DNA from: DASSBR01 sp035701285
GTDB lineage: Bacteria; Pseudomonadota; Gammaproteobacteria; Natronospirales; DASSBR01
Direction of reading: 5' to 3'
Length of the DNA stretch: 30,402 nucleotides
NCBI GenBank assembly: GCA_035701285.1
Contig: DASSNT010000085.1
Location: forward strand, 1-30,402
Shown: positions 1 through 8,054 of the stretch, one piece after another
Layout: each line of letters starts with the position of its first letter
Position numbering within the stretch: position 1 is the first letter of the stretch
Position numbers and translations under genes: made by a program
Notes under the pieces: model-generated
Told to the model about the DNA's origin: nothing
The model's input: the letters and a program-made list of their open reading frames with translations, nothing else
Database searches by the model: none

Positions 1-596
1 ATCTCGCGCACGAAGCGGCGCAGCAGCCGCGTGCCCTGCACCGTGTGGGTCACTTCGGGATGGAACTGGATGCCGTAAAAATGGCGGCTGTCGTCCGCCA
101 TCGCCGCGACCGGCGCGTTGTCGCTGATGCCGGCGATGCAGAAGCCTTCCGGCAATTCCGCAACGCGGTCGCCGTGGCTCATCCACACGTCGAGCTGCGC
201 GGAGCCATCGGTGTCGACGTGGTCTTCGATGCCGGCGAACAATTTCGACTCGTCCGCTACCCGCAGCCGCGCATAGCCGAACTCGCGCTCGCTGCTGGCC
301 TCGACGCGGCCGCCGAGCTGCGCGGCCATCGTGTGCATGCCGTAGCAAATTCCCAGCACCGGCACGCCCAGCTCGAACACGGCTTGCGGCACACGCGGCG
401 TGTCGTTGAAGGTCGTGGATTCGGGTCCGCCGGACAGAATCACGCCGCGCGGCGCGAAGGCGTGCAGTACCCCGGCGTCAATGTCCGGATTGTGCAGTTC
501 GCAATACACGCCGGCCTCGCGCACCCGGCGCGCGATCAACTGCGTGTACTGAGAACCGAAATCGAGAATCAGGATGCGTTCGGCATGCAGCTCCAT
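1..596 (-). CDS. guaA: GMP synthase (glutamine-hydrolysing), N-terminal part, cut by window edge
   Basis: GuaA converts XMP to GMP using glutamine and ATP, the last step of guanine nucleotide synthesis in the cytosol. Only about 198 N-terminal residues lie in the window; the ATP-pyrophosphatase and dimerisation domains are off the left edge. The visible part is a complete class I glutamine amidotransferase domain. It opens with ILDFGSQYTQLIARRVRE, has the oxyanion motif LSGGPES, the nucleophile Cys84 in GICYGM, and His179/Glu181 in FHPEV completing the triad. The ATG at 596 lies two bases after the guaB stop, so guaB and guaA form the usual guaBA operon with coupled translation. The frame is open to the edge with no sign of damage. 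The family assignment is essentially certain. Confidence 0.97.
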   Translation of the reverse strand, partial: MELHAERILILDFGSQYTQLIARRVREAGVYCELHNPDIDAGVLHAFAPRGVILSGGPESTTFNDTPRVPQAVFELGVPVLGICYGMHTMAAQLGGRVEASSEREFGYARLRVADESKLFAGIEDHVDTDGSAQLDVWMSHGDRVAELPEGFCIAGISDNAPVAAMADDSRHFYGIQFHPEVTHTVQGTRLLRRFVRE

Positions 597-598
597 CG

Positions 599-2065
599 TC
601 ACTCCACGCGGTAGTTGGGCGCTTCCTTGGTGATCGTGACGTCATGCACGTGGCTCTCCTTGAACCCCGCGCCGGTGATGCGTACGAAATTCGGCTGCGT
701 GCGCATCTCTCCGATCGTAGCGCTGCCGGTGTAGCCCATGCTCGAGCGCAGCCCGCCGATCAACTGCTGAATGATTGCGACCACGCTGCCCTTGTACGGC
801 ACCCGCCCTTCGATGCCTTCCGGCACCAGCTTTTCGATTTCCTCGGTCGGGTCCTGAAAGTAACGGTCGCTGGAGCCGTGTTTTCCGGCCATTGCGCCGA
901 GGGAGCCCATGCCGCGATACGACTTGTACGAGCGGCCCTGGTACAGCTCCACTTCGCCCGGCGCCTCCTCGGTGCCGGCGAACAGCCCGCCGAGCATGAC
1001 GGAATAGGCGCCGGCCGCGATGGCCTTGGCGACATCGCCGGAAAACCGGATGCCGCCGTCGGCGATCAGCGGAATGCCGGTGCCTTCGAGTTCCGCCGCA
1101 ACATTGCCGATGGCCGAAATCTGCGGCACGCCGACGCCGGCAATGATGCGCGTGGTACAAATCGAGCCCGGCCCGATGCCCACCTTGACGCCATCGGCGC
1201 CCGCGTCGACCAGCGCGCGCGCCGCCTCGGCCGTCACAATATTTCCGCCGATTACGGCGAGATCGGGATAGGCCTGCTTGATGCTGCCCACCCGGTCGAG
1301 CACGCCCTTGCTGTGCCCGTGCGAAGTATCCACGACGACCACATCGACGCCGGCATCGACCAGCGCGGCGACACGCGATTCCGTATCCGCGGCGGTACCG
1401 ACGGCCGCGCCGACGCGCAGCCGGCCGTGTTCGTCCTTGCAGGCGCTCGGGTAATCCTTCGCCTTCTGAATATCCTTGACGGTGATCATGCCGCGCAGCT
1501 GGAACCGGTCATTGACCACCAGAATCTTCTCGATCCGGTGTTGATGCAGCCGCCCCACGACCTCGTCCTTGTCGGCGCCCTCGCCGACCGTCACAAGCTT
1601 CTCTTTGGGGGTCATTGCCTGCGTAATCGGCGCGTCGAAGCGCGTCTCGAAGCGCAGGTCGCGGCTGGTCACGATGCCGACCAGATCCTCCCCGTCGACG
1701 ACCGGCACGCCCGAAATCTGGTGCGCCCGCGTCAGCTCGAGCACCTCGCGAATGGTCGCCGTCGGCGACACCGTGATCGGGTCCTTGATAACGCCGCTTT
1801 CGAATTTCTTCACCAGGCGCACCTGACGCGCCTGCTCGGCGGGCGTCATGCTCTTATGGATGATGCCAATGCCGCCTTCCTGCGCAAGCGCAATGGCGAG
1901 CCGCGCCTCGGTCACGGTATCCATCGCCGAGGAAATCAGCGGGATGTTGAGCGCGATGTCGCGGGTCAGTTGAGTACGAAGATCGACGTCGCGCGGCAAT
2001 ACGGCCGAAAAAGCCGGTTGCAGCAGGACATCATCGAAGGTGAGAGCCTCTTGGGCGATGCGCAT
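599..2065 (-). CDS. guaB: Inosine-5'-monophosphate dehydrogenase
   Basis: GuaB oxidises IMP to XMP with NAD+, the committed step toward GMP. The 488-residue protein has the usual family length. The barrel starts with LTFDDVLLQPAFS, and two CBS domains are inserted at about residues 94-203 (for example GVPVVDGEDLVGIVTSRDL). The catalytic loop GIGPGSICTTRI carries Cys303. The flap region SYKSYRGMGSLGAM and the C-terminal GGLRSSMGYTG are intact. A GGGGT ribosome site precedes the ATG at 2065. Upstream is an extended -10 on the minus strand, and an inverted heptamer array occupies the place where a -35 would be. It is the first gene of guaBA. Confidence 0.98.
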   Translation of the reverse strand: MRIAQEALTFDDVLLQPAFSAVLPRDVDLRTQLTRDIALNIPLISSAMDTVTEARLAIALAQEGGIGIIHKSMTPAEQARQVRLVKKFESGVIKDPITVSPTATIREVLELTRAHQISGVPVVDGEDLVGIVTSRDLRFETRFDAPITQAMTPKEKLVTVGEGADKDEVVGRLHQHRIEKILVVNDRFQLRGMITVKDIQKAKDYPSACKDEHGRLRVGAAVGTAADTESRVAALVDAGVDVVVVDTSHGHSKGVLDRVGSIKQAYPDLAVIGGNIVTAEAARALVDAGADGVKVGIGPGSICTTRIIAGVGVPQISAIGNVAAELEGTGIPLIADGGIRFSGDVAKAIAAGAYSVMLGGLFAGTEEAPGEVELYQGRSYKSYRGMGSLGAMAGKHGSSDRYFQDPTEEIEKLVPEGIEGRVPYKGSVVAIIQQLIGGLRSSMGYTGSATIGEMRTQPNFVRITGAGFKESHVHDVTITKEAPNYRVE

Positions 2066-2098
2066 GACCTACCCCGCAGGACGGTGGTAAATCGCGTA

Positions 2099-2107
2099 AT
2101 TGTAGCA
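2099..2107 (-). promoter_or_regulatory. Candidate extended -10 promoter of guaBA
   Basis: Read on the minus strand this is TGCTACAAT, an extended -10 (TGn plus TACAAT, five of six matches to TATAAT). It lies 33 bp before the guaB start codon. No good -35 is visible because the region upstream is filled by the heptamer array starting at 2124. Extended -10 promoters can work without a -35. Assigned by inspection only. Confidence 0.45.
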
Positions 2108-2123
2108 GATTGCAGGATACTGC

Positions 2124-2208
2124 AGGACTAAGGACTAAGGACTGAGTGCTCAGGACTGAGTAAAAGACATTCCTGCACTCAGTCCTCAGTCCTCAGTCCT
2201 CAGTCCTT
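2124..2208. repeat. Inverted heptamer tandem array between guaB and xseA
   Basis: The left half holds three tandem heptamers AGGACT(A/G) at 2124-2144, then degenerate copies to about 2163. The right half holds four tandem AGTCCTC/T units at 2181-2208. The halves are reverse complements: 2124-2148 pairs with 2176-2200 at 23 of 25 positions, giving one long hairpin with a 27-nt loop. It sits between the divergent guaB and xseA genes, touching both inferred promoters. There is no coding potential. It matches the general class of bacterial heptanucleotide repeats; I cannot name a family. Confidence 0.85.
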
Positions 2209-2235
2209 TGCATGCTACTGCTGCGTCGTTATGAT
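2207..2235 (+). promoter_or_regulatory. Candidate sigma-70 promoter of xseA
   Basis: TTTGCA at 2207-2212 (four of six to TTGACA), a 17-bp spacer, and TATGAT at 2230-2235 (five of six to TATAAT). Initiation would fall near 2242, only a few bases before the preferred xseA start at 2245. That implies a leaderless or nearly leaderless message and fits the lack of a ribosome site. Confidence 0.4.
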
Positions 2236-2244
2236 GTTCCCCCA

Positions 2245-3603
2245 ATGACCCCCGACCTCTTCGACCGCAAAATCTACTCCGTTTCCGAACTCGGCGCCGC
2301 GGCACGGATGCTGCTCGAAGACCACTTCCCGTCGATCTGGATCCAGGGGGAAATCTCCAATCTGGCCCGCCCCGGCTCCGGCCATTGGTACTTCACGCTG
2401 AAGGACGATGCGGCGCAGGTGCGCTGCGCGATGTTCCGCATGGACAACCGGCGGGTCCGGTTCGCGCCGAAGGATGGCATGCTGATTCTGCTGCGCGCGC
2501 GCGTCAGCCTGTACCCGCAGCGTGGCGATTTTCAGCTCATCTGCCAGTCGATGGAGCCCGCCGGCGAAGGCGCGCTGCGCCAGGCATTCGAGGCGCTGAA
2601 GGAGAAACTGGCGGCCGAAGGCCTGTTAGACGAGGCCATCAAGCGGCCGCTGCCGACGCTGCCGCGCACCATCGGCGTGATCACCTCACCGACCGGCGCC
2701 GCGATCCGCGACATCCTGAGCACGCTCGCCCGGCGCTGGCCGCTGGCCCAAGTACGCCTGTATCCGACTGCCGTGCAGGGTGCGCAGGCCGCTCCGGAGA
2801 TTTGCGCCGCCCTCGCCCGCGCCTCGGCCGACGCCGCCTGCGACCTGCTGATTCTGGCGCGCGGCGGTGGCTCGCTCGAGGACCTGTGGGCATTCAACGA
2901 GGAAGCCGTTGCACGGGCCATTCGCGCCACGACCATTCCCGTGATCGCCGGCGTCGGCCATGAAATCGACTTCACGATTGCCGATTTCGCCGCCGACCTG
3001 CGCGCGCCGACGCCAACTGGCGCCGCCGAGCACGCCGTACCCGATCAGCGCGACGTCCTGCAAACGCTGGGCGAGCGCGGGGCGCGCCTGATACGCGAAT
3101 TCGACCGACAGATCTGCGCCGTCCGCGAACGCGTCGACTGGGCGGCACGGCGACTCGACCAGCTTCATCCGCGCGTGAAGCTGCAGGAACAGGCGCAACG
3201 GCTCGATGAACTGACGGCGCGGCTCCGGCAGTGCGGTAAAGTCCGGCTCAACGAGCATCGCCAGCACCTGGCGCGGGTAACGGCGGAGCTGCGCCAGCAC
3301 ACGCCATGGCATCGCCTGCAAACGATGAACGAGCGCCTGTGCGGCTACCGCGAGCGGCTGCGCTTCGCGATGCAGCACAGCGTGAACGCGTCGCGCAACC
3401 GCTACCTGCTGGCGGCGCGCGGCCTCGACACCGTCAGCCCGCTGGCGACGCTGCAACGCGGCTACGCGATCGTCAGCGATGCCAGCGGCAACGTGCTGAC
3501 AGACGTGACGGCGGTTAAAAGCGGCGCCGCCATTCATGCGCGCCTCGCCCGCGGTGAACTGACGGCGACGGTTCAACGGATTCGAACAGAGGATGATCAA
3601 TGA
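2245..3603 (+). CDS. xseA: Exodeoxyribonuclease VII large subunit
   Basis: XseA is the catalytic large subunit of exonuclease VII, which degrades single-stranded DNA to oligonucleotides in mismatch and recombination repair. From the ATG at 2245 the protein has 452 residues, close to the family norm. It shows the N-terminal OB-fold (YSVSELGAAARMLLEDHF, then WIQGEISNLARP and GHWYFTLKD) and the nuclease core with RTIGVITSPTGAAIRDIL, ILARGGGSLEDLWAFN and VIAGVGHEIDFTIADFAAD. A helical C-terminal region ends with the GYAIV element. The in-frame ATG at 2212 would add 11 residues with no family support, so 2245 is preferred. Neither start has a Shine-Dalgarno sequence. The small subunit xseB is not adjacent. 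The stop overlaps the next start as ATGA. Confidence 0.96.
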   Translation: MTPDLFDRKIYSVSELGAAARMLLEDHFPSIWIQGEISNLARPGSGHWYFTLKDDAAQVRCAMFRMDNRRVRFAPKDGMLILLRARVSLYPQRGDFQLICQSMEPAGEGALRQAFEALKEKLAAEGLLDEAIKRPLPTLPRTIGVITSPTGAAIRDILSTLARRWPLAQVRLYPTAVQGAQAAPEICAALARASADAACDLLILARGGGSLEDLWAFNEEAVARAIRATTIPVIAGVGHEIDFTIADFAADLRAPTPTGAAEHAVPDQRDVLQTLGERGARLIREFDRQICAVRERVDWAARRLDQLHPRVKLQEQAQRLDELTARLRQCGKVRLNEHRQHLARVTAELRQHTPWHRLQTMNERLCGYRERLRFAMQHSVNASRNRYLLAARGLDTVSPLATLQRGYAIVSDASGNVLTDVTAVKSGAAIHARLARGELTATVQRIRTEDDQ

Positions 3604-4427
3604 GACAGCTTGCGATTGCGGCAACACTACTTCTGAGCGCGACGGCCTGGAGCGCAACCCTGCCGCGCGAGAGTGCGGTTCCAGGCGGCATCGCCGTCGT
3701 GGTGCTGCCGGAACAGGCGACCCGCGCGAGTTACGAGGGCCGCCCGGTGATGATTATTCCTCGCGACGGGCGCCGCTACGCCGTGGTCGGCGTGCCACTC
3801 GGCACCGAGCCAGGCGAGCAGACATTGACCGCGAGCGGCCCGAAAGGCACTCGCGAGATCACCTTCACGGTCACCGACAAGGCTTACGCAACGCAACGCC
3901 TGACGATCAAGAACAAGAGCATGGTGACGCTGTCGGAGGCCGATCTCGAGCGCGTGCGACGCGAACGCAAAATCATCGACGCCGTTTACAATGGCTGGAC
4001 GCCGACACTGTACGCGAAACTGCCATTCGAACTCCCGGTAGATGGCGTCGAGTCCAGCCCGTTCGGCGTCAAGCGCATTCTGAATGGCAAGCCGCGTTCC
4101 CCTCATTCCGGCATCGACATCGCGGCGCCGGCCGGTACTCCTGTGCATGCGCCGGCAGACGGCGTGGTCGCCGAAGTCGGTGATTTTTTCTTCAACGGCA
4201 ATACCGTGATCATCGACCACGGCGAAGGGCTGGTCAGCGTCTACGTTCACCTCAGCAAGATCAAAGTACACGAAGGCGATCACGTGCAACGCGGGCAGAT
4301 CATCGCCCAGGTCGGCTCCACCGGCCGCACCACCGGCGCCGATCTGCACTGGACCGTGACACTGAACGGCACCAAGATCAACCCGGAGCTGCTGTTGTCG
4401 CAGGCTGCACTGGAGTCGCTGCGATAG
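3600..4427 (+). CDS. M23 (LytM-type) family peptidase, periplasmic
   Basis: A 275-residue secreted protein starting with a signal peptide (MRQLAIAATLLLSATAWSA). An N-terminal domain beginning PGGIAVVVLP resembles the M23 N-terminal module; a charged linker follows, then a C-terminal LytM/M23 domain at about 165-265. The family cleaves peptidoglycan cross-bridges with zinc. Zinc ligands are visible as His169 and Asp173 in HSGID and His250 in DLHW; His217 in VYVHLS is a likely catalytic residue. The normal HxH motif (HLHW) reads DLHW here, so the first His is Asp248. It may therefore be weakly active, or a regulator of other wall hydrolases. The start codon overlaps the xseA stop by four bases, so it is translated with xseA. 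Confidence 0.9.
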   Translation: MRQLAIAATLLLSATAWSATLPRESAVPGGIAVVVLPEQATRASYEGRPVMIIPRDGRRYAVVGVPLGTEPGEQTLTASGPKGTREITFTVTDKAYATQRLTIKNKSMVTLSEADLERVRRERKIIDAVYNGWTPTLYAKLPFELPVDGVESSPFGVKRILNGKPRSPHSGIDIAAPAGTPVHAPADGVVAEVGDFFFNGNTVIIDHGEGLVSVYVHLSKIKVHEGDHVQRGQIIAQVGSTGRTTGADLHWTVTLNGTKINPELLLSQAALESLR

Positions 4428-4438
4428 CCACGCCTATC

Positions 4439-4469
4439 TGACATCTGTCATGCATAACTGGTGACAGTT
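4439..4469 (+). promoter_or_regulatory. Two adjacent short palindromes upstream of the ABC/two-component operon
   Basis: TGACA-TC-TGTCA at 4439-4450 and AACTG-GTGA-CAGTT at 4456-4469, with centres 18 bp apart. Both lie in the 104-bp spacer before the ABC ATPase gene and share the TGACA/TGTCA core. This layout suits dimer sites for a response regulator such as the one encoded at the operon's end, but that is inference. No convincing -10 was found nearby. Confidence 0.4.
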
Positions 4470-4531
4470 TTTACTGGCGCCGGATCTGCCCGAACGCCCA
4501 AACTATCGCCAATCCAGAACGGGAGGCGGCA

Positions 4532-5434
4532 ATGGGCAACGGGACAGTAGTAGCCAAACTGCAAAACATCACCAAGCGCTACGGCGCAGTGACCGCAGTC
4601 GATGATCTCACTCTCGAAATCCAGCCCGGCGAGATCCTGTCTCTGCTCGGTCCCAACGGTGCGGGCAAAACAACCACTATCAATCTGCTGCTGGGCCTCG
4701 CCCGACCCACCAGCGGTAGCGCCACACTGTTCGGCATTGCGCCGAACGACCTGAATGCGCGCCGGCGTGTCGGCGCGATGCTGCAGAGCAGCGTTCTCGA
4801 GAGCCGCGCCCGCGTCGCCGAATGCGTCGCCCAGTATGCCGGCTATTACCCCCGGCCCATGCGGGTTGCGGAGGCATTGCAGCACGCCGGTATCCAGGCA
4901 CTGGCGCAACGACCGGTGGCAAAGCTGTCGGGTGGACAGCGGCAGCGGTTGATGTTCGCCCTCGCCTTGTGCGGCAACCCGGAGTTCCTGTTTCTCGATG
5001 AGCCGACCGCGGGGCTTGATGTCGAAGCGCGCCGCGCGTTGTGGTCGGCGCTGCGCACGCTTGCCGCGGACGGTCGCACCATCGTGCTGACCACGCATTA
5101 CCTCGAAGAAGCGGATGCGCTGGCCGATCGCGTGGTGGTGCTGAACCGGGGCCGGGTGATCGCCGAAGGCGCGCCGGCGGCGATCAAATCGCGGGTGGCG
5201 CTCCGGCGCATCCGGTGCGTCACCCGGGTTAAGGCAGAGTCAGTCGGTCAATTGCCGGATGTGCAGTCGGTTGTCTCCGACGGCTCGCGCCTCGACATCG
5301 CGACGGCCCGTCCGGAGAGTGTCCTGCGCGAGCTGCTCTGGCAGGACCCGGCGTTGAGCGATCTTGAAGTGACCGGCGCGCGGCTCGAAGACGCGTTCAT
5401 GGCACTGACGCGGGAACAGGAGAAGGCGGCATGA
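4532..5434 (+). CDS. ABC-2 type exporter, ATP-binding protein
   Basis: A 300-residue ATPase subunit that powers an ABC-2 exporter with the permease encoded next. Walker A is GPNGAGKTTT (from residue 40), the signature LSGGQRQRL (132-140), Walker B FLFLDEPTAGLD (152-163), and the switch His189 lies in TTHYLEEAD. The C-terminal ~90 residues form the extra domain common in drug, lantibiotic and DrrA-like exporters. A GGAGG-like site precedes the ATG. It overlaps the permease gene by four bases (ATGA), so the subunits are co-translated. The substrate cannot be read from sequence; a linked sensor kinase and regulator usually means export of, or resistance to, an envelope-active compound or lipid. 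Confidence 0.95.
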   Translation: MGNGTVVAKLQNITKRYGAVTAVDDLTLEIQPGEILSLLGPNGAGKTTTINLLLGLARPTSGSATLFGIAPNDLNARRRVGAMLQSSVLESRARVAECVAQYAGYYPRPMRVAEALQHAGIQALAQRPVAKLSGGQRQRLMFALALCGNPEFLFLDEPTAGLDVEARRALWSALRTLAADGRTIVLTTHYLEEADALADRVVVLNRGRVIAEGAPAAIKSRVALRRIRCVTRVKAESVGQLPDVQSVVSDGSRLDIATARPESVLRELLWQDPALSDLEVTGARLEDAFMALTREQEKAA

Positions 5435-6243
5435 ACAGCAGAAATGCAACGGCGTCGGCGGACGCCCTCATTACGCGCCACGCCTCCGGCGGCTGGCGCG
5501 GACGCGACACGGCGGGTGTGTACCTGCGCGAAGCATGGTTCCAGTTACTGAACACGCTGCGGATGCCAGCGTTCGTGCTGCCGACGCTGCTGTTTCCGGT
5601 CATGTTCTACCTGTTTTTCGGCGTACTGTTCGGCCATGGCGCCCATGGCGCGTACTTCCTTGCCGCGTATGGCACGTTCGGTGTCATGGCGCCGGGCTTA
5701 TTCGGCTTCGGCGTGGCCGTCGCGGTCGAACGCGAGCATGGCGTGCTGGCGCTCAAGCGCGTGTTTCCGCTGCCGACGCTGGCGTACTTCTTCGGCCGCA
5801 TCGTGATGAGCCTGCTGTTCGCGCTGCTGATCGTGATCCTGCTGTCGCTCATGGCGATGAGCCTGACCGATGCCACCCTCGCGTGGACCGGCTGGCTGGC
5901 GCTCGGCGGCGCGCTGGTCGCCGGAACCATCCCGTTTTGCGCGCTGGGCCTCGCCGTGGGGCTGTACGTCAGCGGCCAGGCGGCGCCGGCGATCATCAAC
6001 CTGATCTACCTGCCGATGGCATTTCTTTCCGGCCTGTGGATTCCGATCCAGATGCTGCCTCACGTTCTCCAGCAGTGGGCGGTCGCGCTGCCGGCATATC
6101 ATCTGAACCAGATCGCGCTGACCCTCGTGGGCGCGAATGGCGATGCCGCCGCGCTGATGCCGCACGTGATCTATCTGGCGGTTTTCGCAATAATCTGCCT
6201 GGCGGTTGCGGTTCGCGGCTGGAAGCGGGTTCAGGACCGCTGA
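5431..6243 (+). CDS. ABC-2 type exporter, permease protein
   Basis: A 270-residue membrane protein with about six hydrophobic segments. These include a first segment near FVLPTLLFPVMFYLFFGVLF, one near VMSLLFALLIVILLSLMA, the LALGGALVAGTIPFCALGLA segment, and a last at VIYLAVFAIICLAVAV. The motif IYLPMAFLSGLWIPIQMLP matches ABC-2 permeases of the YadH/DrrB kind. A strong AGGAGA ribosome site lies inside the end of the ATPase gene. It is the membrane partner of the preceding ATPase. The N-terminal ~30 residues are polar and variable. The export substrate is unknown. Confidence 0.93.
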   Translation: MNSRNATASADALITRHASGGWRGRDTAGVYLREAWFQLLNTLRMPAFVLPTLLFPVMFYLFFGVLFGHGAHGAYFLAAYGTFGVMAPGLFGFGVAVAVEREHGVLALKRVFPLPTLAYFFGRIVMSLLFALLIVILLSLMAMSLTDATLAWTGWLALGGALVAGTIPFCALGLAVGLYVSGQAAPAIINLIYLPMAFLSGLWIPIQMLPHVLQQWAVALPAYHLNQIALTLVGANGDAAALMPHVIYLAVFAIICLAVAVRGWKRVQDR

Positions 6244-6278
6244 TACCGCACCGGCGCCACGCCGACTAAAATGAGCCA

Positions 6279-7457
6279 ATGAACAACCTGTACATCAAGC
6301 TGCCGGAAAATATGAAGGCGCTGGCGCTCGCCGTCCACCATCGCCTGATGCCGGCCGCCCACAGCGCCAGCCTGCTGCCGTATTTCTGGCTGCCGTATCT
6401 CGGCTTCCTGTTCATCGAGTGGTTTTACCGGCCGGTGCCGGCCGTTGAAGTAGCCGGTACCCTGCTCGCCATCGGCATATTCCTGCCGATGTACTTTCGT
6501 GGCTACCGCGGCCAACCGAAGGAAATGCCGTGGCTCATCCTCGCGACCGCCGCGCTCGGCTTCGCCCTCCTGCCGTTCAATTCAGGCGCCGCGGTGTTCC
6601 TGATTTATGCCTGCGCATTCTGCGGTTTCGCCGGCACCGGCCTCACCGGCGCGATGCTGCTGCTTGCAGTGGTTGCGGCTGAGGTGGTCGAGCTGCTGGC
6701 GCTCGGGCTGCCGGTGGGCCGATGGGTCTGGGCTCCCTTCATCTCGCTGATGGTCGGCGCCGGCAATTTCTACTTCGCCGCGATGGCCCGCAAGAACCGG
6801 GTCATCGAGCAGTCGCGGGAAGAAATCCGGCAGTTGGCGGCCACTGCCGAACGCGAACGTATCGCCCGGGATCTGCATGATCTGCTGGGCCACACGCTGA
6901 CGCTGATCACGGTCAAGGCCGAGCTGGCCGGCAAACTGGCCTCAGGCGACCTGCCGCGGGCGGCGGAAGAGATTCACGAGCTGGAGAAAATTGCGCGCGA
7001 CGCGCTCGCCCAGGTGCGCCAGGCCGTGGGCGGCTATCGTGGCAACCTCGCCAGTGAAATTGCCAATGCCGGCGTCGCGTTGCGCGCCAGCGGCGTCACC
7101 TTCGAGGCGGACGTACCGGTCGACACCTGCGAGCCTGCGCACGACGCGGCGCTTGCCATGATCGTGCGCGAAGCGGTGACCAACGTTGTGCGTCATGCGG
7201 ATGCGACCGTCTGCCGGCTGTCCGTCGGCTACGAAGGCGGCACGATTGCACTCGACATCAGCGATGATGGTGCCGGCGGCCGCAGCCGTGCCGAGGGCAA
7301 CGGGATTCGCGGCATGCGCGAGCGGGTGCAGCGGCTGGGTGGGACGCTGGCGCTGGACTTCGGCGCGGCGGGCACCCGGCTGCACGCGACGATCCCGATG
7401 CAGGACAACGTCCGGGGGCAAACGGTGCGGCGCAGCAGCCTGGAGCAGCCGGCTTGA
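6279..7457 (+). CDS. Membrane sensor histidine kinase, HisKA_3 (NarL/DesK type)
   Basis: A 392-residue kinase. The first ~170 residues carry about five or six membrane helices with short loops, resembling DesK-like sensors that read the state of the membrane. The dimerisation domain ERERIARDLHDLLGH carries the phospho-accepting His200. The ATPase domain has the N box (MIVREAVTNVVRHADA), a G1 box (DISDDGAGG) and GNGIRGMRERVQRLGG. It pairs with the next gene, overlapping it as TTGA. The gene starts 35 bp after the permease, lacks a Shine-Dalgarno site, and has TAAAAT six bases before the ATG, hinting at a leaderless transcript of its own. It probably controls the upstream exporter genes; the signal is unknown. 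Confidence 0.94.
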   Translation: MNNLYIKLPENMKALALAVHHRLMPAAHSASLLPYFWLPYLGFLFIEWFYRPVPAVEVAGTLLAIGIFLPMYFRGYRGQPKEMPWLILATAALGFALLPFNSGAAVFLIYACAFCGFAGTGLTGAMLLLAVVAAEVVELLALGLPVGRWVWAPFISLMVGAGNFYFAAMARKNRVIEQSREEIRQLAATAERERIARDLHDLLGHTLTLITVKAELAGKLASGDLPRAAEEIHELEKIARDALAQVRQAVGGYRGNLASEIANAGVALRASGVTFEADVPVDTCEPAHDAALAMIVREAVTNVVRHADATVCRLSVGYEGGTIALDISDDGAGGRSRAEGNGIRGMRERVQRLGGTLALDFGAAGTRLHATIPMQDNVRGQTVRRSSLEQPA

Positions 7458-8050
7458 TCCGCGTCCTGATCGCCGAGGACCAGTCCATGATCCTCGGCGC
7501 GCTCGCCGCGCTGCTCGACATGGAGACCGACATCAGCGTGGTAGCTCGCGCCGCCGATGGCAAGCAGGCGCTGGCCCTGGCGACGGAGCAGGAGGTGGAT
7601 GTCATCGTCACCGATATTGAAATGCCGACGATGACCGGCCTTGAGCTGGCGCAGGCGCTGCGCGGGCAGACGCCCCGGATCATCATCGTGACGACGTTTG
7701 CGCGTCCCGGGTACCTCCGTCGCGCGCTGGATGCCGGTGTGCGCGGTTATCTTTTGAAGGACGCGCCGGCACAACAGCTCGCCGACGCGATTCGCGCGGT
7801 GCATGGCGGCGGCCGCGCGATCGCGCCGGAACTGGCAGCCGAAGCCTGGGACACGGACGACCCGTTAAGCGAGCGCGAGCGGCAGGTGCTGCGGCTCGCG
7901 GGCGATGGCATGACCAGCGGTGGAATCGCCCAACGCCTGCACCTGTCGGAAGGGACGGTGCGCAACTATCTGTCGGAAGCGATCGGCAAGCTCGGCGCGG
8001 CCAACCGGATCGAGGCGGCGCGAATCGCCAGGCAGAAGGGCTGGCTGTAA
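7454..8050 (+). CDS. Response regulator, NarL/LuxR family
   Basis: A 198-residue two-domain regulator. The receiver domain (1-120) has the acidic pair in AEDQ, the phosphorylation site Asp54 in VTDIEMP, the switch Thr near IIIVTTFA, and Lys102 in YLLKDAP. The C-terminal LuxR-type helix-turn-helix is LSERERQVLRLAGDG, followed by IAQRLHLSEGTVRNYLSEAI. The start is TTG at 7454, overlapping the kinase stop, with GGAG nine bases upstream. It is the cognate regulator of the HisKA_3 kinase. Likely targets are the paired palindromes at 4439-4469 before the exporter genes, by inference from position. It converges on the next gene with only four bases between stop codons. Confidence 0.95.
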   Translation: MIRVLIAEDQSMILGALAALLDMETDISVVARAADGKQALALATEQEVDVIVTDIEMPTMTGLELAQALRGQTPRIIIVTTFARPGYLRRALDAGVRGYLLKDAPAQQLADAIRAVHGGGRAIAPELAAEAWDTDDPLSERERQVLRLAGDGMTSGGIAQRLHLSEGTVRNYLSEAIGKLGAANRIEAARIARQKGWL

Positions 8051-8054
8051 CGCC

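Noticed and set aside
644..2131. Long plus-strand open frame (495 codons) opposite guaB
   Set aside because: It is antisense to a clear GuaB with all catalytic motifs; its product is Arg/His-rich with no family resemblance, a usual by-product of high GC.
2124..2208. Possible CRISPR-like array
   Set aside because: Units are 7 nt and contiguous with no spacers; no cas genes are present.
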